DNA of 64,000 nucleotides. Source: Vibrio sp. ES.051. Lineage in GTDB: Bacteria > Pseudomonadota > Gammaproteobacteria > Enterobacterales > Vibrionaceae. Positions 1 through 9,098 of the stretch are shown here, in pieces. The DNA lies in the NCBI RefSeq assembly GCF_002563795.1, contig NZ_PDJL01000004.1, positions 1,426,001 through 1,490,000 on the forward strand, read 5' to 3'. The notes below the pieces were generated by a model. That model saw nothing but the letters and a program-made list of their open reading frames with translations, was not told the DNA's origin and searched no databases. Both the position numbers and the translations under genes were made by a program. The number at the start of each line of letters is the position of its first letter. The stretch's first letter is position 1.

Positions 1-335
1 AGAATGGTGAAAAAGATAGATGCTCAATCAGCGTCATAGTTTGCACAGTGGGCTATGGGATTTCTGGCTTGAGTCTTTTGCAAACTCAACCCCACTTTGA
101 AGTGAACAAGGACTGTGGTTTCGTAGGTGGAATGGCGGAGAATTTCCGAAGGATTTGATGATGAGATCGTGTTAATAACACACTTTCGAAGGATGAGTTG
201 CCTTGGCTCACAGGGTTTGTCACGAGTTTTAATTAGAATATTAGCTATTCACATTATTGTCGCACCTGCAAACCAAGTCACTCTTACTATAAAACACCTT
301 GAAGTCATTGACGCATACAAGGTGGATTAAAGCTT
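1..335. other. Left edge, no supported gene
   Basis: No coding region here has a convincing start, ribosome site or recognisable product. A plus-strand frame open from base 1 stops at 37-39 and could be the last residues of a gene lying outside the window, but this cannot be tested. The permease at 336 ends into this stretch from the right. Confidence 0.4.
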
Positions 336-1592
336 TTATCTCGCGTTTTTAGGCGTCGCCATGCTTTTCACACCATTACGGCATAGTAAAAAGTACCCCA
401 GTGATGCCATCAGAATTGAGTCCAGTGATGGGATGCCCGTTAGTGTAAATATGTCATTAACGGTCGCAAAGCCAACCAAAGAGCCGATTCCCCACGCGAC
501 GAATGTCATTGGCTTGATTGCCTTTTCCGTTTCAAGCAGAGCTTGGTCGTAGCCTTCGCGGCGATTCATAAAGAAATCTGCGATATAAATACCCGCAATA
601 GGTGGCGTCGCAATTCCTAGGAATAGTAGGAAAGGAATAAACCACGCCATGATCTCCATGCTGCCAAGTACCGTTGCTAATAGGCCTAATGCGACGGTGA
701 TCTTCCACTTAGGAATTTTACTTAACAGTGTCGATACCACTAATGTGCCTTGGAACATATTACCGGCGTTACCAGTGATACAAGCAAATACCAGTAAGAC
801 AGCAGCAGGAAGCGTCGTTCCAATCACCGCCATGGCGCCGAGCAATGAGCCCTCAGAAGTAAGCGAGCTAGGTACTGCGCCGACAAAGAACAGCACTGGA
901 TAGGCCAAGCCAAAGGTTAATACACCGGCAATCGCTGCGTGCTTGCGATTATGAACAAAGCTACCGAAATCTGGCGCAGTCGCGACTAACACGATAATCG
1001 TCCCGACAACTGAAGAGACTGCCGCACCGAATGGGAGTTGCCCTAGTTTCTCTGTTGCGACTACATCGCTGCCTGTCGCAAGGAACAGCACCACAAACAT
1101 AAGAACAACAATCACAGGCACGGCCACTTTAGACACTTTGCCCAGTATTTCAAAACCAAACGCCGTGGAAGCAACAAAAATAACACAACCAATGGCGACT
1201 AATACCGGGATCGGCACAGACACACCAAAACTACCCAATACATCATGAACACTGTGACCAAACATATTGGCCGTAACAGCAATCCAACCAAATAAGCTGA
1301 TCGCCATGATCACGTTAATGGCGATGGCTCCTTGATTACCAAAAGAAAACTTTACGATACCGTAAGTCGGCAACCGTGCTTTTTGGCCGATAGAAATGTT
1401 GATCACCGCCAGAACCGTTAAGATAATACTCCCGATAGCAATAATTAACGCGGCGTTGCCCAGTTCAAGCTGGCTACCCAAACTCGAAGAAGCCAACAGC
1501 ACAGGGGTAATCAGGATACCCAGTAGAATCATGGCAATCTGAATACCAGAAGCGGTAGTCGGAGCGTCATCACTTTTTCTATTATTACTCAT
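336..1592 (-). CDS. NCS1/CodB-type nucleobase permease
   Basis: The 418-residue protein is very hydrophobic, with about 12 predicted membrane segments, and looks like the cytosine permease branch of the nucleobase:cation symporter-1 family (inner membrane, cation-coupled uptake). An early glycine-rich helix and the IYIADFF segment in the second half fit this family. An AAAGG ribosome site precedes the ATG. It is the last gene of the minus-strand catabolic cluster, so its substrate is probably the cluster's starting compound (a ureide or nucleobase); that is inference. A perfect 13-bp inverted repeat lies in the gap upstream (1627-1679). Confidence 0.85.
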   Translation of the reverse strand: MSNNRKSDDAPTTASGIQIAMILLGILITPVLLASSSLGSQLELGNAALIIAIGSIILTVLAVINISIGQKARLPTYGIVKFSFGNQGAIAINVIMAISLFGWIAVTANMFGHSVHDVLGSFGVSVPIPVLVAIGCVIFVASTAFGFEILGKVSKVAVPVIVVLMFVVLFLATGSDVVATEKLGQLPFGAAVSSVVGTIIVLVATAPDFGSFVHNRKHAAIAGVLTFGLAYPVLFFVGAVPSSLTSEGSLLGAMAVIGTTLPAAVLLVFACITGNAGNMFQGTLVVSTLLSKIPKWKITVALGLLATVLGSMEIMAWFIPFLLFLGIATPPIAGIYIADFFMNRREGYDQALLETEKAIKPMTFVAWGIGSLVGFATVNDIFTLTGIPSLDSILMASLGYFLLCRNGVKSMATPKNAR

Positions 1593-1626
1593 AATTCAAA
1601 ACCTTTTGTTCGATTTTTATTATTGT

Positions 1627-1679
1627 TTCCAGTCATCTCAATGTAGGGACTAGCGATGAAGCTAACGAGATGACTGGAA
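1627..1679 (-). promoter_or_regulatory. 13-bp inverted repeat upstream of the permease
   Basis: TTCCAGTCATCTC at 1627-1639 is matched perfectly by its reverse complement at 1667-1679, with 27 bases between the arms. It lies between the allophanate-hydrolase-like gene and the permease, both read leftwards, so in the transcript it would form a strong stem. No T-run follows on the minus strand, so it is more likely a processing, stability or regulatory structure than a simple terminator. Confidence 0.5.
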
Positions 1680-1693
1680 TCAGATGATGGAAG

Positions 1694-2086
1694 TTAGCTC
1701 AATGTTTGCGTATATTTGCGCCAACCACCGGTATGGGTAATTTCTTGCTGGCCCTCAACTAAGCAAGGTTCGCCTAGTACACCGAGTATCTCGCTGCCAT
1801 CGGCTAAAATGACTTTACCAATCGAGAGACCCGCAGGTTCATTGCTCAGTACCGTCGCAAAAGCGTCCATTGGTAGTGACCAGATTTCTAAATCGACAGA
1901 GTTGTTCTCTTCGGTGGTACGAATCATTGCTGGGTGATCATCATTGATTGACCACAATCTATAATGCTTATCGGTGACATCTTCACGCACGAATTCTGCC
2001 CCAACGTTAATTAAGTTAGGATTAAGTTTTAAGCCACGCATTAGTGTGCCGTTTACTGCTAGTAGCGTCGTTTGTGTTGTTGACAT
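1694..2086 (-). CDS. Stand-alone allophanate hydrolase C-terminal-like protein
   Basis: The product of 130 residues resembles the C-terminal domain of allophanate hydrolases (AtzF/DUR1-type, gamma-glutamylcyclotransferase-like fold). Visible hallmarks are NGTLMRG near the N-terminus, GAEFVRE, YRLWSI and the HPAMIRT segment. No amidase domain is present. I start at the ATG at 2086, which has GGAGAG eight bases upstream; the longer open frame runs back into the kinase gene and a terminator hairpin. In the full-length enzyme this domain acts on the carboxylated intermediate, so here it may decarboxylate an N-carboxy compound; this is inference. Confidence 0.7.
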   Translation of the reverse strand: MSTTQTTLLAVNGTLMRGLKLNPNLINVGAEFVREDVTDKHYRLWSINDDHPAMIRTTEENNSVDLEIWSLPMDAFATVLSNEPAGLSIGKVILADGSEILGVLGEPCLVEGQQEITHTGGWRKYTQTLS

Positions 2087-2096
2087 GGTGCTCTCC

Positions 2097-2118
2097 AAAA
2101 AAGCCCAGCGCACTGGGC
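2097..2118 (-). terminator. Intrinsic terminator inside the operon
   Basis: Reading the minus strand, a perfect 6-bp GC-rich stem (GCCCAG/CTGGGC, loop 4) is followed directly by six T residues. It lies between the carbamate kinase stop and the ribosome site of the next gene, so it probably reduces expression of the two distal genes. Confidence 0.75.
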
Positions 2119-2132
2119 AAAATAAAATCAAA

Positions 2133-3083
2133 TTACTGACGAATCCAAGTGCCTGTTGTACCGTCAAGCGCTTGTGAAAGTGTGTTAGCTTGGGTGATTA
2201 AACCTGCGCCTTGTGGGTTTGAAGCGATAAATTTCAATAATGCTTCAACTTTTGGCTTCATCGAGCCTTCTCCAAACTGACCTTCATCACACAACGTCTG
2301 TGCTTGCGCAGGCGTTAAGTTATCAAGCCATTGCTCGTCTGGTTGCCCAAAGTTAATCGCGACTTTTTCGACCCCAGTCGGAATGATTAGCATGTCTGCC
2401 TTGAGCTTTTCGGCCAATAATGCGGAAGCAACGTCTTTATCAATCACAGCCTCAAGACCAGTGAGATTGCCTTGTGCATCGCGCTCTACCGGAATACCGC
2501 CGCCGCCACAAGCAATCACTAAAGCACCGCTTGCGACTAAGTTTTCAATGCTTGAAAGCTCGACAATCTCAAGAGGTTGTGGACTTGCGACACAACGACG
2601 CCAACCGCGTCCAGAATCTTCCATAATGCTCCAACCTAAGGTTTCAGCATTTTTTTCTGCCACTTCTTGGCTCATAAACGAACCAATAGGTTTATTAGGC
2701 TGAGCGAAGGCGGCATCGTTTGGGTCCACACACGTTTGTGTGACTAAAGACACCACTGGGCGTGAAAGATTACGGCGATTCAATTCGTTGGCTAAGGCTT
2801 TTTGGAACATATAACCAATGGCACCTTGGGTATCGCCTACCGCGTAATCAACCGGTACGGGTGACACTTCATGTTCCGCCAACTCTGAGCGGCGAAGAAT
2901 GAAACCGACTTGAGGGCCGTTACCGTGTGTAATCACTAAGTCCCAGCCACGCTCAATCATATCAACCAAATAACCGACGTTTTGCTCAACGGTATGGTAT
3001 TGATCGTTAATCGAGCAGTGCTCGTTATCATCAATTAACGCATTGCCACCAAAAGCGATGACAGCTAAAGGACGTTTACTCAT
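2133..3083 (-). CDS. allK: Carbamate kinase (ArcC/AllK type)
   Basis: The 316-residue protein has the amino-acid-kinase fold of carbamate kinase: AFGGNAL at the N-terminus, THGNGPQVG in the nucleotide/phosphate loop, ACGGGGIPV, then DKDVASALLA and a C-terminal GSMKPKVEA segment. It transfers the phosphate of carbamoyl phosphate to ADP, giving ATP, ammonia and CO2. Its start overlaps the stop of the AllG-like gene by ATGA, which indicates translational coupling and makes it the energy-recovery step of this cluster. The symbol follows the E. coli gene beside allFGH; arcC-like is equally fair by sequence. Confidence 0.93.
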   Translation of the reverse strand: MSKRPLAVIAFGGNALIDDNEHCSINDQYHTVEQNVGYLVDMIERGWDLVITHGNGPQVGFILRRSELAEHEVSPVPVDYAVGDTQGAIGYMFQKALANELNRRNLSRPVVSLVTQTCVDPNDAAFAQPNKPIGSFMSQEVAEKNAETLGWSIMEDSGRGWRRCVASPQPLEIVELSSIENLVASGALVIACGGGGIPVERDAQGNLTGLEAVIDKDVASALLAEKLKADMLIIPTGVEKVAINFGQPDEQWLDNLTPAQAQTLCDEGQFGEGSMKPKVEALLKFIASNPQGAGLITQANTLSQALDGTTGTWIRQ

Positions 3084-4507
3084 AGTGATTCCTCTGTATT
3101 ACGTTGAGCGTCTAATGCACGCAGTGCATCAACAAAACATTGCATTGGCGCGCTCGTAATCCCGGCACCAATTTGGCCAATACCCGCCTGTTTATGAGCG
3201 ATACCCGTATTGATGATTGGGAGCACGCCGCTATCTGCGACTTTACGTGCATCGACCCCAGCAGCAGTGGGAGCAAAGTTCAGTGCAGGCAAGGTAAAGG
3301 CAGGATTATTGCCAATCGTAATCGTCTGCATTGAGCGGCTGTTATTAGTGGCATCGTCTGGCGTACCACCAACAAACTTGACGATTGCAGGAGAAGAAGC
3401 CATCGCAAAACCACCAACACCGGCGGTTTCCGTAATCGCACTGTCGCCTAAGTCTGCCGCGGCATCTTCGACGCTAAAGCCAGGAAAGAACAAGCCATTA
3501 ACTGGATTGGCTGGCGCCTGGAACCACTGGTTGCCCGTCCCAGAAAGTTGAATGCCGAAGTTAACGCCATTTCGTGCCATTACGGTCACCATGGTGCTAT
3601 TCGCTACGCCTTCAGCGGCTTTCAACATGCTTTTGCACGCCGCCATTGAAAGGTTGAGGAAAAAGTGATCATTACCAGTGATAAAACCGATCACACGTTC
3701 AAGCTGGCTTGGCTCAAGCTTTGCCGACAACAACGCTGGAAGCAGTTGCTTCAACAATAACCCTGTGGCAGCCGCGTTACGGTTATGAACTTCATCGCCC
3801 ATGTGCAGCGCTTGCGCCATAATTGGCTTAAGCTCTAGGCCATTCATTTGGCGTACTGCCGCTTTCATCGCTTGCGCAAGCTCAGTTCCCATCCATTCAA
3901 GACGTTCAATCACATCGCGGTTATTGGCACCAAAACGCAGAACTTTACCTAGCCCTTCGTTAAAGTTGGAAAAGACCCGCTCAGTGCCCGTTTCGGTTTG
4001 GTTTTCGACCACCCAAACTGGCATTGAACGACTGATGATCCCCGCCATCGGACCGACGGCATCATAGTGATGACAAGGTTCAAAAACGACCTCTCCAGAG
4101 TCGATCATAGCTTGCGCTTGTTCGATGTCTTCGGCCCATTTTTCAAATACAATCGCACCAAGAATCGCGCCTTGTACTGGTCCACACATATCAGCCCACG
4201 CAATCGGTGGCCCCGCATGTAGGATCAGTTTGCGCTCCGCTAAGGTGGGAATCGCTTCACCCGCTAACATCACATCAACAAGTGTTGGTTGGGCGGCTAA
4301 GTAACGCCCCATCGCGATCTGGTTCGCTTGTTCAATATCAACCGCATTGGTCAGCTCAGCAAGCGCTAAGCCTCCTGCCATGTCACCATTTGCCGGCGGC
4401 TGCCAATTCAGGGCAATCGCGGTGCCGCCTGCACGGTCTATATTGGTTGCAAAGCTGGTTAAACCAGCGTTAAGGACCGTCAGTTTTTGATTGAATAAAG
4501 CTTTCAT
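3080..4507 (-). CDS. allG: DUF1116 family AllG/YlbE-like protein
   Basis: The 475-residue protein belongs to the DUF1116 (YlbE) family, a subunit of the oxamate carbamoyltransferase of E. coli (AllFGH), which converts oxalurate and phosphate into oxamate and carbamoyl phosphate. Glycine/proline-rich conserved segments are visible (HAGPPIAWADMCGPVQGA, HMGDEVHNRN, GNDHFFLN, AMASSPAIV). It is somewhat longer than the E. coli protein, mostly at the N-terminus. AGGAAGAG lies just upstream of the ATG. It lies 12 bases after the FdrA-like gene and overlaps the kinase, so the three are one unit. Confidence 0.9.
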   Translation of the reverse strand: MKALFNQKLTVLNAGLTSFATNIDRAGGTAIALNWQPPANGDMAGGLALAELTNAVDIEQANQIAMGRYLAAQPTLVDVMLAGEAIPTLAERKLILHAGPPIAWADMCGPVQGAILGAIVFEKWAEDIEQAQAMIDSGEVVFEPCHHYDAVGPMAGIISRSMPVWVVENQTETGTERVFSNFNEGLGKVLRFGANNRDVIERLEWMGTELAQAMKAAVRQMNGLELKPIMAQALHMGDEVHNRNAAATGLLLKQLLPALLSAKLEPSQLERVIGFITGNDHFFLNLSMAACKSMLKAAEGVANSTMVTVMARNGVNFGIQLSGTGNQWFQAPANPVNGLFFPGFSVEDAAADLGDSAITETAGVGGFAMASSPAIVKFVGGTPDDATNNSRSMQTITIGNNPAFTLPALNFAPTAAGVDARKVADSGVLPIINTGIAHKQAGIGQIGAGITSAPMQCFVDALRALDAQRNTEESL

Positions 4508-4518
4508 TCTGCTCTTCC

Positions 4519-6063
4519 TTATTGATTTTGCTGGTTAATGATAAGTGTTGCGAACTCTGCTGCTTGAGCGTTGCAGTCAGCAATGATGACACCTTGCTCA
4601 GTTAACATTTGGCTGATTAGTTCACGTGATTGGGGATCAGAATCCGTACCACAGACATGCGCAATGAATACCGGAAGCTGGTCTTGCTCTTTTTTCAGCC
4701 CTTCAATCACTGCAATCAACTCGTCTAGTGGCTGCTCCGATGCGCCGTAACCCAACACCACGTCAAATAGCACGACGGCGGTTTGTGGATCGCGAGCTTC
4801 TTGAATAATGCGTTGGTTGCGCAGTGTCGGGTCAATCATTGGGTGCGGACGACCTTGAGTAAATTCATCGTCTCCTAAATCAACAATGGTGTGACCCTGA
4901 CTTTCCCAAATGTTATTTAATGAGTGGTAGGCGGTCACCGGCGTATTGGAATACCCCGTAATGTCTGCCTTATCGCAAATTAACTGAGCTTCAAAACAGA
5001 AGGTACCACCAGCAAAAACACCACGAACATAACGCTGCTCTGCGTTCAAAGCTTCGGCATGGGCAAGCACGGTGCTTTTGGTGGTTGGTGGGATGCTTTC
5101 AGGCGCATTAACGGTTTGCTCATTCAGTAGTGCAACCGCGACTTCAGCGGAATGTGCTAATGTCTCCGCCGAGTAAACACCATCGCGCTGAATATGCTCG
5201 TCTGATGCACCAAGGAAGTGCACTACCACAGGCTTCACTGTCGACTGGGCCACTTTTATAATACGCTCAGCAATCTCTTGTGCTGGCGGTTTTGATATCA
5301 GCACAATAACGCGGGTTTGCTCATCTTCAATTAATGCTTGTAAGCCCGTCAACATTGAAATACCACCGACCTCTTGGTGCAAGTCGTGACCACCGGTTCC
5401 TAATGCTTGAGAGATACCAGCGCCTAGTTGGTGTACGCGACACGTTGCTTCTTGTAATCCGGTCCCCGACGCAGCAACGATACCGATCTCACCTTGGCGA
5501 ACCACGTTTGCAAAACCCAATGGCGTACCATTAATGATGGCGGTACCACAATCCGGCCCCATGACGATGAGGTTTTTCTTTTGTGCTAATTGTTTAATTT
5601 TCAGCTCATCCTGTAATGGCACATTGTCACTGAACATCATGACGTTAAGGCCAAGGTTGAGCGCTTTGATGGCTTCCGCTGCCGCGTATTCACCAGGAAC
5701 TGAAATCAGTGCTAAATTCGCGTCTGGATTTTGCTCTAAACCTAAAGCGAAGCTCGTTAGAGGCTGAACAAAATCGCTTTTGCTGCTCGCTTCGTGGCTA
5801 TGTGATGTCAGCTGTTCTTCCGCTAACGCGATCGCTTCATCGCACGCTGCCTCTTCACCTTTTACGGCAATCACTAAATCGTTTGGTTTCGCACTAATGT
5901 CAGAACCAAAGCCTGCATCAGCCATGCGGCTCAAGTTAGCTTCGGTGCCCATGACAACCGACGCATCTTCAATTCCGTCGAGTTTATTTAATTGTGCTGA
6001 TAACTGCATCAAAGAGACTGAGTCCTGATACATATTTTCAAATGCTTTATATTTAACTGTCAT
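4519..6063 (-). CDS. allF: FdrA/AllF-like acyl-CoA-ligase-fold subunit
   Basis: The 514-residue protein is of the FdrA (AllF) family, with a succinyl-CoA-ligase-like core. A CoA-binding-like segment (ISVPGEYAAAEA) is followed by VMGPDCGTAIING, GIVAASGTGLQE and a GTGGHDL motif. In E. coli AllF works with AllG and AllH in the oxalurate/phosphate reaction that gives carbamoyl phosphate. It is somewhat shorter than the E. coli protein. It is probably cytoplasmic and forms a complex with the products of the neighbouring genes; the exact substrate here is inferred. Confidence 0.9.
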   Translation of the reverse strand: MTVKYKAFENMYQDSVSLMQLSAQLNKLDGIEDASVVMGTEANLSRMADAGFGSDISAKPNDLVIAVKGEEAACDEAIALAEEQLTSHSHEASSKSDFVQPLTSFALGLEQNPDANLALISVPGEYAAAEAIKALNLGLNVMMFSDNVPLQDELKIKQLAQKKNLIVMGPDCGTAIINGTPLGFANVVRQGEIGIVAASGTGLQEATCRVHQLGAGISQALGTGGHDLHQEVGGISMLTGLQALIEDEQTRVIVLISKPPAQEIAERIIKVAQSTVKPVVVHFLGASDEHIQRDGVYSAETLAHSAEVAVALLNEQTVNAPESIPPTTKSTVLAHAEALNAEQRYVRGVFAGGTFCFEAQLICDKADITGYSNTPVTAYHSLNNIWESQGHTIVDLGDDEFTQGRPHPMIDPTLRNQRIIQEARDPQTAVVLFDVVLGYGASEQPLDELIAVIEGLKKEQDQLPVFIAHVCGTDSDPQSRELISQMLTEQGVIIADCNAQAAEFATLIINQQNQ

Positions 6064-6122
6064 AAATAACCACTTTTATTGGCATCAATAATAGATCAAT
6101 AACTATTTAGGCATACGATTGA

Positions 6123-6992
6123 CTAATATTGATTGAGTTGTAATTGATGAGCTCCAAATAAAATACCCGAAACAATGTCACAGCCGGAGCTAGAACCTAT
6201 TTCAAGTACATTATGTAATGCTTTTTCCACTTCACTCTCTAAAGTGGAAGTAAAAATTGAATAGACTAACCATAAAACGGGTTGGGAAATGTCGCCTTTA
6301 CTCGCTTGCTGCAAATAATGAAGACTCACCTCGTTTGTCTTCTGCCAGTTTGACTGACATGACTTAACCATCGTAGATAGCACCACAGAGCAGGTATGGC
6401 TTAACTCTGAAAATTCTTTGCTTACGTAAGTGAGTAAAGCAAACACACCGCATATAAAATCATCGCCAGACGGTGTTAACCCCTGCCCTTTTCCAATATT
6501 CTCTGTAATTAACTCAGGCTCAGAAAATAAGTTAAAATTGAAATAAAGTGCTTTCTCTCTTAAGTATTCAAGATGGCTTTTAATATTTAAGTTATCACTT
6601 TCATTTTTATTTATATGTTGCGTAAAACAACTTTCTAAATAACGGATGTTATTAAGTAACCGTTTTTCTTGATACTCTCTCGGCTTTGGTGGACGGCACC
6701 ACCATTTCGCGCTTCGGCTATCAATCGTGAGTAGAGGCTGAGCCTCAAAACGCAAAATACCACCACGATAATAGACCCTATCCTTCACTTGACATTGTTT
6801 AAAGATAGGCTGACTTGCCATTGCTACCTTTAACCCACAAGGCGTATTTGGCAGAGAAAGATCAAGTAAGGAAACCCATGGTGCAGTTGGGTCATTGGTG
6901 ACAATGTTGATGGCTTTATCAAACACACTGTGAATATAGCCATCAAACGCCTGTACTGGGTATAGGTTCCCTTTCTCGTGAGCGAATAACAT
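6123..6992 (-). CDS. allH: DUF2877 family AllH/YlbF-like protein
   Basis: The 289-residue protein belongs to the DUF2877 family, the third subunit of the AllFGH carbamoyltransferase. The diagnostic segment is GKGQGLTPSGDDFICGVFA in the second half, with a C-terminal GCDIVSGILFGA. No strong ribosome site is seen before the ATG, and the 13-base gap to the amidohydrolase suggests coupling by readthrough. It is more divergent and AT-richer than AllF and AllG, so assignment rests on the motif and on context. Confidence 0.82.
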   Translation of the reverse strand: MLFAHEKGNLYPVQAFDGYIHSVFDKAINIVTNDPTAPWVSLLDLSLPNTPCGLKVAMASQPIFKQCQVKDRVYYRGGILRFEAQPLLTIDSRSAKWWCRPPKPREYQEKRLLNNIRYLESCFTQHINKNESDNLNIKSHLEYLREKALYFNFNLFSEPELITENIGKGQGLTPSGDDFICGVFALLTYVSKEFSELSHTCSVVLSTMVKSCQSNWQKTNEVSLHYLQQASKGDISQPVLWLVYSIFTSTLESEVEKALHNVLEIGSSSGCDIVSGILFGAHQLQLNQY

Positions 6993-7005
6993 CGCTAATT
7001 AACGA

Positions 7006-7668
7006 TTATTTAATCGCTTCCATGATCGATTTTGAGTTTGATACCCAACCAAAAATACCACCTTGTGCTTTGATCATATCTAGGGCGTATTTTTGGAAAT
7101 CTGGGAAGTAAGAACCGACACAGTCTTCAGGAATGATGCATTCATAGCCACGATCGTTCGCTTCACGAACGGTTGTGGTAACACACACTTCTGTCGTGAC
7201 ACCACAAACGATCAGCGTTTTGATGTTACGATTTTGCAGAATTAAGTGAAGATCTGTTTGATAGAATGCGCCCTTGCCAGGTTTGTCGATGATCGGCTCA
7301 CCAGCGATTGGGTATAGTTCAGGAATAATGTCATGACCTTGTTCGCCACGGATCAGAATTCGCCCTTTCGGTCCCATTTCACCGATGAATGTCTTACCAC
7401 CACGCGTTAGCTTCGCCGCTGGGCAGTCCGTTAGATCAGCACGATGGCCTTCGCGAGTGTGAATGACCGTCAGGCCAGCTTCACGGGCCGCTTCAACCAC
7501 GGCCATGCACGGCTCAATTGCAGTACGTACCAATGAGACATCATTACCAAGTGCTTCACCAAAGCCACCGGGTTCAACGAAATCACGCTGCATGTCGATC
7601 ATGACAAGAGCTGTTGTTTTAGGATCAAATTCTAGGGCAAAGGGTTCAGCATTAAATGACTTAATCAT
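7006..7668 (-). CDS. Isochorismatase-family cysteine hydrolase
   Basis: The 220-residue product has the full catalytic triad of the cysteine hydrolase superfamily: Asp25 in VMIDMQRDF, Lys132 in GKGAFYQT and Cys162 in GVTTEVCVTTT with its cis-peptide context. The family cleaves C-N bonds in compounds such as ureidoacrylate, biuret and N-carbamoyl derivatives. I chose the second ATG because AAGG is well spaced from it and lies almost on top of the first (7677). As first gene of the cluster it probably releases the carbamoyl compound used by AllFGH. It could act on biuret, ureidoglycolate-like or hydantoin-derived substrates. Confidence 0.88.
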   Translation of the reverse strand: MIKSFNAEPFALEFDPKTTALVMIDMQRDFVEPGGFGEALGNDVSLVRTAIEPCMAVVEAAREAGLTVIHTREGHRADLTDCPAAKLTRGGKTFIGEMGPKGRILIRGEQGHDIIPELYPIAGEPIIDKPGKGAFYQTDLHLILQNRNIKTLIVCGVTTEVCVTTTVREANDRGYECIIPEDCVGSYFPDFQKYALDMIKAQGGIFGWVSNSKSIMEAIK

Positions 7669-7725
7669 AACTATCATACCTTTTGTTATTAGTGTTTATT
7701 GACGCTCTTTTGCGTACGTAAGGAG

Positions 7726-7844
7726 TGTATAGTGGCGATGAGAACAAAAAAAGTGAGAAAATAAGGGCTCAATCATCAAAATAATTGACCAATCAATAGA
7801 GGGGTAAGACCTGTATCACATCAACCGCACGGTTGCTGGTGATA
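7726..7844 (-). promoter_or_regulatory. Promoter/operator region of the catabolic operon
   Basis: A minus-strand TATACA -10-like box lies at 7726-7731 with no good -35, as in LysR-activated promoters. Upstream are TCAAT-N10-ATTGA-N4-TCAAT repeats (7769-7797). Beyond them is a long palindrome at 7814-7844 with arms TATCAC/GTGATA and CAACCG/CGGTTG. They lie between the operon and the LysR gene and are plausible regulator sites; no binding is shown. Confidence 0.5.
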
Positions 7845-8032
7845 ACACTGCAAATAGTAAAGCCCACTGATAACTCAACGAAGTTTTTGCATCAAATCAT
7901 CAAAATTTCGCGTCATTTTAGTGCCAAAAGTGAGAGCTTGGTTGGGCAACCACCGCAGAAAGTAACACTTAACGCAAATGGGCTTTTACTAGTGAGCGAG
8001 ATAGTTAGTCAATTGGTACGCTCATATCTATA

Positions 8033-8935
8033 CTAGCTATGCCAATTGAACTTATGTTCATTCTTAATCAGATAGTCGACACACCATTCCAACACGGGGC
8101 TTTCGCGCTGAGCATGCCAAGCATAAAACAGTTGCGTCGGTTGCTTATGCTCTATGATGGCTTTTTTCAGTACCTTACCTTGGTTGAGCTGTTCTTTAAT
8201 CCGATGGTGAGGGATATAACCAATCCCAATGCCGTCCTCAATCATTTGAGTTGCCGTGGTTAATTCAGGAGCGTAGATCATGGTTTGCCCAGTAAGTGAC
8301 CATGAGATTCGTGGTGATATATGTTGCGAGGTATCGCGAACCACCACAACCGGATAGCCGCGCAGTTCTTCGGTGGTCAGGGTACCCACATGAGAAGCTA
8401 ACGGGTGGGTTTGGCCGACAATAAAATCCCACTCGACAAGGCCGATAGCATGATAAACAATACCTTCCAATTTAGGCGGGGAGTTTGGCGCACCGATAAC
8501 CAGATCAGCACGACGTCCATACAGAGCATCCCAACAGCCATTATACACTTCGGTTTTGATCCCTATTTGTGTCGCAGGGAAGTGTTGGTTAAGTTGACTC
8601 ACCAGCTCGGTAATGCCTCGGCGATTAATAATGTTGTTGATCGCAATATCAAACGAGACATCGACACCACGGCTAATCATGGTGCTGTTACGTACCAGCT
8701 CTTCAAACGAATCTAACATCCAGCGGCTTTGTTCAATAAAGTAATGCCCCGCTGGCGTTAACCTCACTTGTCGCCCCGTACGGTCGAACAAAGTAAAGCC
8801 AAGCTCTTGCTCGAGCTTCTTCACCGTATAGCTTACCGCGGAAGGTACTCGGTTTAACCGCTCAGCAGCGACGGCAAAACTGCCAGAATGGGCAATGATA
8901 TGAATAGTTTTCAACGACTCTTTCGATAATGGCAT
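8033..8935 (-). CDS. LysR-family regulator (AllS/PunR type)
   Basis: The 300-residue protein has an N-terminal winged helix-turn-helix (GSFAVAAERLNRVPSAVSYT, then LEQELGFTLFDRT) and a LysR substrate domain. The helix with RVPSAVSYTV and the later VYNGCWDALY segment resemble E. coli PunR and AllS, regulators of purine and allantoin genes. The start at 8935 gives the normal family length; the extra 24 codons upstream begin with TTG and encode no known domain. Same strand as the catabolic cluster it probably controls, with allantoin- or purine-derived inducers likely. Confidence 0.9.
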   Translation of the reverse strand: MPLSKESLKTIHIIAHSGSFAVAAERLNRVPSAVSYTVKKLEQELGFTLFDRTGRQVRLTPAGHYFIEQSRWMLDSFEELVRNSTMISRGVDVSFDIAINNIINRRGITELVSQLNQHFPATQIGIKTEVYNGCWDALYGRRADLVIGAPNSPPKLEGIVYHAIGLVEWDFIVGQTHPLASHVGTLTTEELRGYPVVVVRDTSQHISPRISWSLTGQTMIYAPELTTATQMIEDGIGIGYIPHHRIKEQLNQGKVLKKAIIEHKQPTQLFYAWHAQRESPVLEWCVDYLIKNEHKFNWHS

Positions 8936-9098
8936 AGCAACAATCACAATATAATAATCGTCTCTAATATACCTAAATTCTAGAAAAATTGCTTTCAAGT
9001 TTATCAATAGTGGTAATAAATTACACAGTGCGGGTCGAGGGTATGATTGGTAGTCGCGCCATTAACCTGATAACTCTCTATTAAAGGAGGAGCCGGAA

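Noticed and set aside
127-330. 67-codon plus-strand frame
   Set aside because: No ribosome site or recognisable product; also a three-codon-start frame ending at 39 cannot be judged at the window edge.
7833-8036. 67-codon plus-strand frame between operon and LysR gene
   Set aside because: Lies over the regulatory palindrome and promoter region and has no ribosome site.
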